A stretch of DNA of 64,000 bases from Branchiostoma floridae (taxonomy: Eukaryota > Chordata > Leptocardii > Amphioxiformes > Branchiostomatidae), in contig NC_049986.1 of assembly GCF_000003815.2 (NCBI RefSeq), forward strand, positions 12,717,876-12,781,875, given 5' to 3'. This document shows, piece by piece, positions 36,351 to 48,790 of the stretch. A program made the translations under genes and the position numbers. The notes below the pieces were generated by a model that was given only the letters and a program-made list of their open reading frames with translations, was not told where the DNA came from and searched no databases. Every line of letters starts with the position of its first letter. The stretch's first letter is position 1.

Positions 36351-39300
36351 TTATGTTGAGTGACGTGAAGACAGGAGCAGTGCTAACGACACCAGTCCTG
36401 CCACTGCACAACCCAACTGCACTGCAAACAAGTCCTTCCATGCAAACGACCCCATGAGATTGTCCATGACTACTGCAGCCAGCGAACCCAGACAGTCCAG
36501 GATGCCCGTCACAGTGGGCGTGTGACGCTTGCCTCCAAACGACATGTAGAATATCGTGATGGGGAGGAAGAACGGGGTGGTTACGGAGAAGCCGAGAAAG
36601 AACGCGACCACCACGGCGAGTTTGACGTCAATGTTTTTGTACTGCCACAACGTTCCTATACACATGACAGTTATGAGGAGGAATGTAGAGATCATGATGC
36701 ATTTTTCCTGCCGGCGAAGTCTGTCGTAGAGACCGCCACCGATGACGAGAGAGACGATGGCGCCGGCGGGAGCGAGGGCGGCGGCCTGCGCAGCCTGACC
36801 TGGCGTGAGGTGGAGCGCTTCCTTAAAGTACAGAGGCATGAAGATCTGAAGTTCAAACACTCCTGGAGAGGAAAATACAGGATTAAGAAAGTTAGCTTTG
36901 CTTCTATGACACAGAAAATTACAAGCTATCATCAGAGAGAACTGTAAATAAAAGTACTGTAAATACAGTACCTTTTTTGGTGGCTTAATGTTCGCGTTTT
37001 TTGCAGTGGTCGCTTCACCGCGAACTTAAAACCACCGCAAATATTTTTCCATGACAGCAAGAGGCTACAGTGCATACCACTGCAAAAAGTCCTTTTCCCC
37101 GCTACCGCAAAATTAAATCCCCGCAAACTTAAATGCATTTATAATAGATGTACATGGTTCCCACCTGACAGAGCCATAGAAGCCACAGCCACCACCCAGA
37201 AGACAGGAGTCTCCATCATGTAAACCAGGGCCTGTCTCACACTCATGGGGTCCATGGGGTGGTCCTGGGGCTTCTGCTGTAGGGGAGAGAACGGAAGTCT
37301 TGTAGATACATGTAGGTTTACGACAAGTTTTGGTGCAGAGTAGAGTACAAAATCACCAATGATTGCATAAAGAGAGTGTACTTCTGTACAAACATTTGCA
37401 GACATGTTTTCATCAGGATGAATAAACATCCGTCAACTTGTCATAGAAAAAAGGGTAAGAAGAGAATGTGAAATGAAAGACTAGGAGAAACTCTTGAGGG
37501 AAAAAAGCAACACAAACATTTGTGGCAGCTATCTTGAAATGTGGAAAATATTTGCCTGGTTGAGTTTTGTGAAAAATACAGAAATGAAGAATTGATGACA
37601 ATGGAAAATAAGCAACTACAGTAGAAGCCAGTTAATTGCACAACGGATAAACGCACACTTCAGTTAACTGCACGGATTCCCGAAATCCCAAACCGGGCCG
37701 GGCCAGCTAGATAACTTCGCATTATTGCACCAGCCGGATAATTACACGAGGTTCACTGGCAAATAGGCCGTGCAATTAAGTGGCTTCTACTGTATTACTG
37801 AATTCGAAGACTACGCCTACCTCCACCTCCAAACAATACTTCCCTGTATGTCTCTTAGAACACTATGCATAGACTTTAAATATAAGCACTACTTGTCTCA
37901 CCTTTGCAGGGGATTCTGTTTCTCGTGTTGCCGGCGCAAGCCCAAGTTTACTGGGAGACTCGTACAGAATAAACTGTTTCAGGCACACAATCATTACCAT
38001 GGCAACTGCCGGGATGGTCACTACAGTCCTCCAGTGGAGACCTAACAGGAGAAAGACAAAATCACCAACATCTTATTTTCAAAGACAAAAATTGTGATGT
38101 TTATACTAAAACAATGAATAAAATGTATTGCTCAACTACTACGAGGGGCGTGCAATTAGTAATGGTCCTGACCCATTTCCCATAGCAGGAGATTAATGAA
38201 ACTTGGCACAGTTATTAGTCTTTCTCTTCATAGGAATCACCCAGAGTTATGCATTTCTCCCATCGTTTGATGCAGCTCTGGACACCGATTTTGTAGGACA
38301 CCCCAGGTTGGTCCTCCAACTGATGCCTCATCAATGGCACAAGAGGGACGACCAGGTCTGGGAGCTGTTTCCACAGACTTCCAGCCACGTTTGAATTCAG
38401 GATGCCAGCGTTTTACAAGGTCATATGATGGGGCATCATCACCATAAGTTTCATTTATTTCATCAAAAGTCTTCTTTGGTGTGCGTCCTTTCAAATACAA
38501 AAACCGGATCACTGCGCGACACTCAACTGGGTCCATTTCACACCTGGTCCATTTCGCACCTCACTAAGTTCAAACACCAGTAAATCAGAAACCACAATTA
38601 GTTCAGAGCTGTCTTTTGCAACATAACCCATAGAGATATGAATTATTACACATACAAAATTTCATTTAGATCAGACAACTGGAAGTGGGTCAGGACCATT
38701 ACTTATTGCACGCCCCTCGTATACAGGGTACCCAGAACAACATATGGCAACAATTATCTAGTAGCAATACTACAAGACTGATCTATTGTACATCCAAGAA
38801 GATAAGACTAAAAGATAGAAGTATATAATAGTATCCAGTGGCGGCGGCACCGGGAAAATATGTTGGGGGGGCGTCGCCCCCCCAGAAAAGCAAGCTGAAA
38901 CCTTGTGTATTTTTTGGATGATGGAAATTTCATTAAATCAAGCTAGTCTAACGGCAAAATTTACCCCCGAAAATGCAAGAAATTGCGTTTCAAAGAGTCC
39001 CGATTTCAAAATTTCGCCAGACCTCCCTTTTGACGGCCCGCGTCTTCGGCCCAGCACAATATGTTGCGGGAGTGTCGCTCTCAAAAATCTTTTAAACTGA
39101 ATTTAACTATCGTACTTAGCCTAGTTTAGAAGCTGTGAAGACTGTGGCCCCAAAATGCAGGAAATTACGTTTCAGACGGTCAAGATTTCAAAATTTTCTC
39201 CGGACCTCCCTAGCGATAACTTGCGCCTCGGGCGCTCATATAACGACATGGTAAAAATTTGTGTGGGTCATCGCCCTCAAACGATTTCTTTCTTTGACAA

Positions 39301-42300
39301 AAATGGCATTAGATTTAGCATAGTGTGCCAGCAAAATTTGTCCCTAATACTACAGAAAATGGCATTTCAGAGGGTGCAGATTTTGAAATTTCCCCAGACC
39401 AACCTTGCGACAGCTCGCACCTTCGGTACTCGAAATCACGAAAATATTTTGGGGGCATCGCCCTCGCTATTTAAAACCATGTGTCTTTCTTACAGAATTG
39501 CCATCAAATTTAGCTTAGTCTGGCAGCAAAATTTGCCCGTCAAAACGCAGGAAATGGCGTTTTAGAGGGTCAAGATTTCAAATTTTCCCGGGGGAGCATG
39601 TCCCCGGTCCCCCCTAGGATTGTCGCGCGCGCTACATGTGCTGCAAAATCCTGTCAGTAAAGTTCGCCCCCCCCCCCCCCAGACGAAATTTGCTGCTGCC
39701 GCCTCTGGTATCCAGTATTTGATTATACTGCTGCTGGGATCCCTGACACAGGGGTAGGCAACAGTCGGCTAGTCTACAGAAGATAGGAATGGAAATTCAA
39801 GTTAGAGAGAAAGTTCTTTTTCTTGGTTAATAAAAATGTGCTTTAGTGTTGTACTGTCAAGTCAATACCCAGAAATGTGGACATAAACCCTTAGTATGAA
39901 TCTATGATGCTATCATATCCCCACACTTCTTTTCTGGGCACTCTGATATACTTAGAAGCACAACCCACAGGTTATATTAACCTTTTACCAACTGCCTACA
40001 CTAGTAACCAATGCAGGTTTGTTGCCAAAGGCTATCTTAGCAGGTGAAGGTTCATAAAATAAAGAGAGAAATCCCACCTCTGGACAGCATGGAGCCGATG
40101 AGAACAGTAGCGATGACACTTCCCGCCTGGAAACCAATGGACATTCCTCCCAGAACCTTCCCATAATCCTGCTTGTCAAACCATGCTGACAGCAGCTTGG
40201 TGATCGCTGGCCAGATCGCCTGATGAAAGGGGGAAGACTTGAGCTTTGTGGGGGGTCTTGGTGTGTGTGGGGGGTATGGCAAAGACAGAAGAAAGAAGAG
40301 CTTTTTGGATAAAGAAGACGGTAAAGATCGAACAAGGCAGAGCTTTTTGACATAAGAAAGATAAAGAGAAGAGAAATTCAAAACAAGGTAGATGGAAGAA
40401 ATATGAAGTAATTTATAACAGGTGGTTGTTCATGTTGAGAAGTTGTTGCTCAAACTGAAGTGTGCAATACAATAAAGCAGAAATAGTGGGGGAATAGGAT
40501 AGTCAAGCCTGATGATACATACTAAACAACAGTATATCATACTAAATGACTGTTAACTACAAATTACGATTGAAAATGGCACTAGAAAGGCCGACATTTG
40601 CTTGAGAGCAAATACAGCATATTTCAGCCATCTCCCTCATGCAACAATAGGCCTTGAGGTCGTTGACCCCTTAGGCCATTGGAAAATGACCCAAAAATTT
40701 CCCAAATATATCATTTTAAATTGTTCCATGCCAAAAATTATAAATGGGTCATTTGAATAAATATCTAGAGCACCCCTTTACCAAATTTCGGGTCATTTGG
40801 TTGTAAAACGAGGGAACAGGAGCCAAAAATGTCCAATTTTTGTCAAAAAATGGCCATAAAATCGCAATATTGAGCATTATGTTGTACTGTATGGAAAAAC
40901 TATTATTGATTTCATGTGCACATAATTGAAGGGCACTTTTATACCAAATTTCAGGTCATTCGGTTGTAAAACGAGGGTACAGGAGGCAAAAATGTGCTTT
41001 TTTTGTCAAAAAATGGCCAAAAATTGCAAAATTAAGCATTTTGTTGTACCATATGCCAAAAGTGTTATTAAATCTGGGTGTGCATATGATCAGGGCACCT
41101 TTGTACCAAATTTCATGTCATTCGGCTGTAATACCAGGGTACAGGAGCCCAAAATATACATAAAAATTGACAAAAACCTCAATAAAATCATTTTAAAGGC
41201 AGATATGAAAAAAATGAAAAAAACGCCCGAGGGTATTGGCCCACTCTACCCTTGTGCCAAATTTCAAGTCAATCGGTTCAGGAACAACGGAGATACCGTG
41301 TTCCGAAGATTTGACAGGAGAAAGAAACATTACGAATACTAGAAAGGCCGACATTTGCTTAGGAGCAAATACAGCATATTGCAATCCATCTTCATCCTTG
41401 AAAAAATCCCCAAATTCAACAATTTGAAGTCATGTTTGCTCAATGGGAAAATGAAGTACTGTGGGCACTTGTCCTACACACCTTCATGCCGAATTCTAGG
41501 TCATTTGGTTTCAATATAAGGGCATAGGAGCCAAAAATATACATTTTTTAGTTAAAAATGGCAAAAAATCCCAAAATGACTCATTTTATAAGTGCGCTAT
41601 GAAGAAAGTGTTGATGGGATCCTGTTGTCATATGTCCAATTTACCTTTCTGCCAAATTTCAGGTGATTTGGTTTACATACAAGGGCAAAGAAGCCAAAAA
41701 TATACATTTTTAGTCAAAAATGGCTGAAAACCCCAAAATAACTAATTTTTGAAGTCATCTATGAAGAAAGTGTCAATGGGGTCCTGTGAGCATATGTTCA
41801 ATGCACCTCTGTACCAAATTTCAGGTCATTAGGTTTTCATACAAGGGTATAGGAGCCAAAAATATACATTTTTTGTCAAAAATGGCCAAAAAGCCTAAAA
41901 TAACTCATTTTTGGAGTAAACAATGAATAAAGCGTTGATGAAGTTCTGTGGTCATATGTCAAACGCACCTATGTACCAAATTTCATGTCATTTGGTTTTA
42001 ATACAAGGGCATAGGAGCCAAAAATATAAATTTTTAGTCAAAAATGGCCAAAAACCCTAAAATAACTCATTTTTTAAGCGATCTATGAAGAAAGTGTTGA
42101 TGGTTTTCTGTGCTCATATGTTTAATGCACCTCTGTACCAAATTTCAGGTCATTAGCATGTAATACCAGGGCACAGGGGCCCAAAATATACATATTTTAT
42201 CTAAAAATGACCAAAAACCCTAAATATCATAAATTCTAAGGCCTCTATCAAGAAAGTGAAAAAAACGCCTGGGGGTATTTGCTACTTCTACCACCCTGCC

Positions 42301-45300
42301 AAATTTCAGCTCATTTGGCCCAAAAATGAAAAAGTTGAATCCATTTGAAGATTTGACAGGAGGAGAACGAAAGGAAAAACAATATATTGCAATCCCATAC
42401 TATGTATGGATTGCAATATAACAATATATTTCACCATACCTATGGTATGGCTGAAATATAAATATCATGTGATACATGTATCTACAGCAAATCACAGACA
42501 GACAAACTGACACAAGAAAATGGCCAATCCATATCAGTGGGGATGTAAAGTGAGATCATTCTATCCCCAAAATCTTCAGTATAATCATCCCATGTATTAA
42601 ACTGTTGCTGACACCGCCCTCTCAATTCAGGAATACTCATCAAACAAGTGAAATAATACAGCACTCAACAAACTTACAGTGAAAAGCTTCAGTAGCATGT
42701 AGGAACCAATCAGCATGGAGGCGGTAAACACCCTGGCGTAGGCTATGGCAAAGAACGCCACTAGCAGCAGAGACACAGTCAGAACTCGCGTCCCTCCGAA
42801 CGACTCTGAGGCCACCCCGCAGAGGATTTTGCCCAGGATGAATGCACCATTCCCACAGGCCAGCATAGTTCCTGCTGTACGCTGTAACAGATAACATTAC
42901 ATATCTACTTTAGTACTGTTTAATACTGTTTTTTTTTTTTTTTGGCTAATTTTTTTATTCTCTTTTTTGCTTGCTCGCATCAGTTTTGGGGTTCCCAGAT
43001 GATGATCCATATATTCAAATCAACGTGGTCTAAGTTGACTACTTTTAGTGAACAAATATTTCTGTCTGTAATTATTATTATAATTTTTATGTTTGGTTGA
43101 AACTGTAAGGCAAAAGATTAATTGAGATTATCAAAATGTTGGGTTAACTTTACAACTGTGCATTGAAATTTTGCCTTAACTTCTACGGTACAAAAGAGAC
43201 ATCTATTGACTGTTTTCAGAAAGACAGGTGGCATCAGGAGTAATTTAAATACCTGAATATTATGGTCGTCTTTGTGAATAAAGCCATTTTATGAATAATG
43301 GTTTTGTTTATGAATATCAGTAAACTATTCTGGTTCTACGGTGTGGGGGGCATACACCTAGAGGCAAACATGCCTAGTTTCAAAGGTTGGATGCCACGTT
43401 ATTCATAAGTGCACTATTGCCCTATGGTCATGGTATACTGGATCGCATATGACAGAGGTCTCAGAANNNNNNNNNNNNNNNNNNNNNNNNNNNNNNNNNN
43501 NNNNNNNNNNNNNNNNNNNNNNNNNNNNNNNNNNNNNNNNNNNNNNNNNNNNNNNNNNNNNNNNNNCCCAAAAGTAGTTCGGGTTCAAATAGTGCACCGC
43601 TGTACTTGCAAAGGCCGTAGTTATTCTTCCGTGCACAACAGCGAGGTGGAAACTGTGGTGAATGGTAGAGGAACATATCGGTGTTGATACGGTATAAGTT
43701 GGATTACGTTGCTTCTTCGGCCAGCGGGAATTTGCGCCTTGATACTGTTACCGGCACTTCCTGTTCGTCGCCTGCAGTTCCATGACCTCCGCTGGGGGTC
43801 AAATCAAAGTGTCTTTTATAGAAAAACGAGCAGGCAAATCTATGCTCATTTTCAGATATTTTGTAGGTAGTACCCTCGACTTCAACATACTAAATTCTTG
43901 TAAATTGTATCTGCACCTTTCTATAGGGTTTGAGTCGTCGAACCACCTCACTTTGGGGTCCTTAACCATGTAAATCCCCATAGGCGAAAAACTGTGTTCT
44001 GAGACCTTGAACCACAGCGTGAATTCCCCAGGGATGGGTAACAGCATTGAATTTGACTGACATGTTAGGAATTGACGTTGGCTGACTTGATCTGTAACAT
44101 TTTTGTTACCGTCAGACCCGCCGTTACCATGGCAACGGCCGCCAAGACCGCTCCCTATGCTTAAGTATAGGACTTAGTATGGTCCAAAGCCCGCTCGATT
44201 CCCCCCCCCCCCCTTTCCGCCCTAAAAAAGGCTACCCCCCTACCCCAATCACCCAGAACGGTAGAATATGGTCTGGCAAGCACCTTGTAGCAGAAAAAGT
44301 CAACCAGAATATTACATTTGTTGAGATAATAACACCAATTAGCGGCCCCTCAGATAGTCCTTGTACAGGGCCGACACCTGTGCTAGGCGCCGAAGTGCAA
44401 AGTTGGCCATATCTCAGGAACCATTTGGATTTATGCTCTAAAACTTGGTACGGTTTTATATCTTGACTAGTTTTATTGTATGAATGAAAAGAAATCCAAG
44501 GTCAAGTTGGTTCAAGGTCTCAGAACACAGTATTTATACGCGACCCCCGTCCCCAAAAGTAGTTCGGGTTCAAATAGTGCACCGCTGTACTTGCAAAGGC
44601 CGTAGTTATTCTTCCGTGCACAACAGCGAGGTGGAAACTGTGGTGAATGGTAGAGGAACATATCGGTGTTGATACGGTATAAGTTGGATTACGTTGCTTC
44701 TTCGGCCAGCGGGAATTTGCGCCTTGATACTGTTACCGGCACTTCCTGTTCGTCGCCTGCAGTTCCATGACCTCCGCTGGGGGTCAAATCAAAGTGTCTT
44801 TTATAGAAAAACGAGCAGGCAAATCTATGCTCATTTTCAGATATTTTGTAGGTAGTACCCTCGACTTCAACATACTAAATTCTTGTAAATTGTATCTGCA
44901 CCTTTCTATAGGGTTTGAGTCGTCGAACCACCTCACTTTGGGGTCCTTAACCATGTAAATCCCCATAGGCGAAAAACTGTGTTCTGAGACCTTAAATCGA
45001 AGACCGGTCATATGCCTCGTATGCATTTCGAATTGGCATTATGTAGACATCTTTTAAAGGTTTGTTACACAGTTATGATTGACTTCATTGAAAAAAGAAA
45101 GACAGGTCCCTTTGTGGATATCGGACTCACCTTGTCGAACTGGATTGTTTTGTCCTGCATCATGGCGGGCATAACAGCTTCCGTTGCCGTGCGGCAGAAG
45201 ACGCTCCCCCAGTATCCTAGGAACAGCCCGAGAAAGGCAAGCCACTGCCAGCGACGCTTCGACATCGCAGAAACAATCTGGGTCTTCGTTGAAGTCGACG

Positions 45301-45307
45301 CTGTCAT
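36351..45307 (-). CDS. Major facilitator superfamily transporter (OPA/SLC37-like)
   Basis: Six exons read leftward: 45307-45131, 42881-42678, 40219-40078, 38041-37902, 37276-37165, 36862-36351. They sum to 1,287 nt, 428 aa plus TAA. Hydrophobic helices alternate with short loops in the 12-helix MFS pattern. Helix 1 is WLAFLGLFLGYWGSVFCRTA. The segment GAFILGKILCGVASESFGG matches the loop between helices 2 and 3. AIWPAITKLLSAWFDKQDYG and GGMSIGFQAGSV resemble the organophosphate:phosphate antiporter branch (GlpT/SLC37). A hydrophilic central loop lies about residues 195-235. GGGLYDRLRRQ is the second-half loop motif. Substrate is not readable from sequence; phosphate ester exchange is an inference from the resemblance. 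Introns 1-4 are unusually full of mobile DNA, and an assembly gap lies in intron 1. Two 50-bp-scale direct repeats lie just upstream of the start. Confidence 0.88.
36963..37147. mobile_element. MITE, TTCGCGGTGG family, copy 2 (inverted)
   Basis: CACCGCGAACTTAAAACCAC, CCCCGCTACCGCAAAATTAA and ATCCCCGCAAACTTAAATGC are the complement of the 27 kb copy. It lies in the last intron of the transporter gene. Confidence 0.75.
37619..37792. mobile_element. Pogo/Tigger-like MITE, 174 bp
   Basis: Ends CAGTAGAAGCCAGTTAATTG and CAATTAAGTGGCTTCTACTG, flanked by TA on both sides (37617-37618 and 37793-37794). CAGTAGAA-type termini with TA duplication are typical of the pogo branch of Tc1/mariner. Confidence 0.85.
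38142..38719. mobile_element. Mariner-derived non-autonomous element, 578 bp
   Basis: The ends CGAGGGGCGTGCAATTAGTA and the complement of CGAGGGGCGTGCAATAAGTA match over about 40 bp with two differences. TA flanks both sides (38140-38141, 38720-38721). The interior keeps only the N-terminal part of a transposase. Confidence 0.93.
38237..38536 (-). pseudogene. Mariner transposase N-terminal HTH fragment
   Basis: Begins MDPVECRAVIRFLYLKGRTP, then TYGDDAPSYDLVKRW and FKRGWKSVETAPRPGRPS, the paired helix-turn-helix and GRPS-type linker of mariner (SETMAR-like) transposases. It lacks the whole catalytic DD(D/E) domain. The last 25 residues diverge from the family. Confidence 0.85.
38836..39707. 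mobile_element. 872-bp TIR element, hAT-like ends, internal repeats
   Basis: Ends CAGTGGCGGCGGCACC and the complement of CAGAGGCGGCAGCAGC. GTATC flanks both sides (38831-38835, 39708-39712). The interior holds about four diverged units near 38950, 39150, 39350 and 39535 reading AAAATGCAGGAAAT-GCGTTT followed by CAAGATTTCAAA. No transposase. Related units occur in reverse orientation at 62.0-63.1 kb. Located in a transporter intron. Confidence 0.75.
40582..42461. mobile_element. Outer DINE/Helentron-like element with satellite core
   Basis: Starts CTAGAAAGGCCGACATTTGC, then a short variable block ATATTTCAGCCAT. The core is about 160-bp tandem units marked by ACCAAATTTCAGGTCATT (about 40780, 40945, 41105, 41260). 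It ends with a hairpin at 42425-42461 whose right arm ATGGCTGAAATAT complements the 5' block. Conserved 5' end, subterminal inverted repeat, satellite core and 3' hairpin is the known layout of Drosophila DINE-1 and bivalve pearl elements. A second element interrupts it. Confidence 0.75.
41339..42420. mobile_element. Inner DINE/Helentron-like element, nested
   Basis: Same start CTAGAAAGGCCGACATTTGC, then ATATTGCAATCCAT. The core units lie about 41500, 41660, 41825, 41985, 42150 and 42305, spacing near 160. The end hairpin (42383-42420) has right arm ATGGATTGCAATAT, complementing its own 5' block and not that of the outer copy. Confidence 0.75.
43455..44008. mobile_element. TIR element copy 1, interrupted by gap
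   Basis: AGGTCTCAGAA stands before the gap. From 43567 the sequence matches 44552-44993 at an offset of 985, ending CTGTGTTCTGAGACCTT. No transposase frame. Confidence 0.8.
43467..43566. other. Assembly gap (100 N)
   Basis: Exactly 100 N inside the left copy of a duplicated element. Comparison with the intact copy suggests only about 26 bases are really missing. Confidence 0.95.
44514..44993. mobile_element. TIR element copy 2, 480 bp
   Basis: Ends AAGGTCTCAGAACACAG and its exact complement CTGTGTTCTGAGACCTT. Essentially identical to copy 1. Outside copy 2 on the left is TTGGTTC and outside copy 1 on the right is GAACCA, so the inverted repeat extends further on those two inner sides. No target duplication found. 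Confidence 0.8.
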
Positions 45308-45379
45308 GGCGTCGTTGTTTAAACTCTATTATAAACAGTAATCCGTGCCACGTTCATCGCCACGTTTCCTGGCTACATA

Positions 45380-45485
45380 TTTACTGCACTTTGAATATGA
45401 ACTGCAAGACGGCGCTTTTAGACCACTGACCAATGATAGCTTGCACTTTGTATGTGAACTGCAAGGCGGCGCTTTTAGACCATAT
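45380..45485. promoter_or_regulatory. Duplicated motif upstream of transporter gene
   Basis: GAACTGCAAGACGGCGCTTT and GAACTGCAAGGCGGCGCTTT, each followed by TAGACCA, occur about 55 bp apart within 180 bp upstream of the transporter ATG. They may be promoter elements or a simple local duplication. Confidence 0.4.
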
Positions 45486-45489
45486 TGCT

Positions 45490-48400
45490 ATCGATATCGG
45501 TCTGATGAATCGAAATCATCAGGCGGTTCGGATCTACGACTTGATGAAACGGTACCGTTTTACACGATTAGATATCCTGATTACGAATCTCATTCTTGTC
45601 CTGTACGTTTGCCAATTACTTCCAAAAGCTTTGTCTAAACCAGTTTTGTGATTGAAAGAATCAAATAACGTTTACACAACTTTAGCCAACAAAGTAACTT
45701 TTACAAGACTAACAAGTTTGACCTTCAGATCTTGGGGATGGGCTCGTGGTGCAACAAGTTTGTTTCAGTCTTTGCTTTCGCGGCTTTCATCCGACAAATG
45801 TAGTGTAACATTGCAATTTATGGAAGCCACGTTGTAATTCAGAATCTATTCCATTGCCCGACATAACGACAACCCGGCTTATACGTTAAGTTCATGAAAA
45901 AGTTTGTAACATAATTCATCATGGAGGGGCTGCCAGTTGGGTTGTACACAGTAACTGTTACAAGTTAGCATTTACACTTTTAAATTAGTTTTCCACAAGG
46001 ATGGCAACGATATTGATAGCAATATGTAACCGTTATGACCAAGGACATTACATAACGTCCTTGATAAGTAATTATGACATAAAAGTGCTATACTATCCTC
46101 TCCTTTTAATGTTAACCACTGTAGTACTACTTAACTTTAATAGTTGTTAATGTCAAAATCATTCAACATATTGTGTGTTTTCTTCTCTGAGTCTTCTTGT
46201 GAAATAGCCTCTAAGACTCCAATATATTTCATATGCTGTCCTTACAAGACATTCAATATCTCCCCTCTTTTGTCCAACAACAATACTAAAGGGACTAAAA
46301 GGAGGTTCTTTAACTTTCCATCCCCTGGCCATTGACAAAGCACTTGTGTGCAAGTCCACTTGAGAACTGCTGTAATCTCCATAATCAGGCTCGAACCTCT
46401 GTCTGACCACCAGTCAAAAGCGTGACCATTCGACATGATTACATTTGCATAATTCCATTATATTTCCTGTCCATTAGGGTGATGCAGTCTTTGTTGGAGT
46501 CACCCTGACTGACCACTGTTTGAAGGGTCAGCTATTGAGTACACGCTGCGTTTGTGCTGGGCTGGACAAGCGGACTCCCAGCGACCTGGGCTCCATTGTT
46601 CTCACACTGGCTTGCTGTTTATGCTAGCTTAGAAGACTGGTGAGTTTCTTTTAGTTTCTACCTCTGTTCCCTCTTCAAAAATCTTTTGATACCCAAGATA
46701 GGCAGGCAGATAAAGCTATTTTTCTGTATGATGCAATACCATGTCTCTTTTCATAAGCTTTGACTTTCTACTTTTTCCTATATCATATTTGGGAAGAGAA
46801 AAATATTGTACACCTTGGTATGTGATATCATTTTTATGAAAATAATAGCACACAGTCAAAGCTTCTGATCTGATCTTTCACACGTTACAGTTCTTCTGGA
46901 TATTCCTCTTTTCTATCTTTCTTAGTTCATCACAACATTTTGTTTGAAATTGAAGTCAATTTGTAGAAAATCTCCTATTTCTTATAGCTTGTCAGAGATA
47001 CATCATGTGTAGATTCATGTTACTTTCGGTAATTGATTTATATGATGATGGTTCACTCATGGTTCATTGAGAATTTTTGCATTCACTTCTTTTCTATCAC
47101 ACAGAATAGAAAGCAAACAATGAATTTGAAACAGCATGGAAAAATGTGTTCTACATTCTTTATGCCCAAATTATAATCATGTAGCTACACCTGCTGGAAT
47201 ATTGTAAACTATGTTTGTCAAATTGTGTGTGAAACATATTTCCTGTGATTTTCTGGAGGCTTATTTGAATCAGTAACGTTCCCCACGTAAATCCAGTCAG
47301 GTGTCAGCATGGACAAGAGACCCATGGGGCATTACCTTATTTGGAAGCACATTGTTGCGTAGCATGTAATCAGGCCACAACCACCGCCCCAGGAAAAAGA
47401 GGGTACGCTATCATTGGGGCATCACTTCCGCACTGTGCCGGGCCGGAGGAACTTCCCGCATTTGTTGTTTTTTGTAAGACTACCCTGGCTGGTTAACGTA
47501 ACTACAGATTTGGGGTAAGGTAGATTCTTTCATTGATTGTGAACTATTTGAAAGTATTGGGTATTTAGAAAAGGGCTCTTATGTTATGGGGCTGTCAAAT
47601 GGTAGGTCTTGTAGCATGTGCTTCTGACGGCTTGGCAGTTAAACTAGTTATACAGGCCTTTTGGTTCTATAGCATTCTCGTTTCCCAACAAGCACTGGCA
47701 TAAATGCTGAACAGACAAATACCCTGACCTAACACCATGTCAAACAGTGAAGCAATGTGACATTTTGGCATTGAAGTAAAAAAAGTAGATTTATGCCTTT
47801 GGACTCAACTTTTAACAGAGAATAATTTTTGTACAGCATTTTACGTTCATTATTGCATGGCCATAAAACAAGAAATTAGCTTTTTTCTCTAAATCTCAAG
47901 AGGTTTCTTTTGCTTTTTCACTTTAAAGCACAAGAACACATTTTTGTCTTCATTTTTCCTTTACTTGAGAACAGTGTGACACTTTCCTTTTTCAATTCTA
48001 AAAGGTTAAGCCCTGTTTTGTTATTCAGGAGTTCATGTGGCTATTTTTTGTCAGCTGTGACACTTCCCAAGGCCATGTTTTCAGGCCTGAAGGCTGAAAC
48101 ACACCGTGAAGGCCTTGTACTGAGCACAGTCCAACAATGGACCAGTTCAAATATACCTTCAAGAGGGGTGACATAATGTCTGTGCCGTTACTCAAGACCC
48201 CGGTCCTCTCCACGGCTCCTTTACCATGAATTGTCGCTTTATCTGTAATCAATTGCTCGACAGTGCTTGAAAGCATGTTAGTGGACTACTCAAATTTAGA
48301 AGAATAAGTGCCTCGTTACCATTTTACACTGCAGTACAGTGCACATGTGAGTAACATCGGTTTCATCCATGGCCTTTTGGGTTTATATCATACAATGCGA

Positions 48401-48790
48401 TGCCAATTCTAGGAGAGCATGGCCACCCCCGAACTTGGAGATGTATTTCGCCATGTTTACATCCTTACATTGTTGTTGGCCTACCCTGCATTTAGGTGGA
48501 TCAAGTACCATTTTGTTTCGACAACATTGAGATAAGTACCTCCTGATTCACCCTGAAAGCATCTTGATACCCTCTCTCAGCCCTGCGTTTAGTTCCACCA
48601 GGTTCCACAAGAGTTGCTCTGTGAAGAGCAAACAAGATGGTTTTCCAGGGCCGGACAGTGCAGGGATTGTTAGACAGGTGTCCGGACTTTACACTGTCCT
48701 TTTAACATAGGAAGTCACCAATTATGACCAAGTACACTAAACCATGACAGGTAGACTTCATTGTTGTTTTCAACTCCTGTTTCGGACACC
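45490..48790. other. Gene-poor interval right of transporter
   Basis: Mostly AT-rich. A plus-strand stretch at about 46480-46626 stays open (DAVFVGVTLTDHCLKG, LDKRTPSDLGS) and then stops; I cannot support it as an exon. No RNA gene or clear element seen. Confidence 0.5.

Noticed and set aside
36522-36947. Plus-strand 141-codon frame
   Set aside because: It is antisense to the last transporter exon, whose frame and splice sites are strongly supported.
39155-39565. Plus-strand 136-codon frame
   Set aside because: It is the translated form of the internal repeat units of the 872-bp element.
43455-44993. Direct repeats as LTRs of a retrotransposon
   Set aside because: Each copy ends in its own inverted repeat, there is no TG/CA terminus, primer-binding site or internal gag-pol, and no target duplication.
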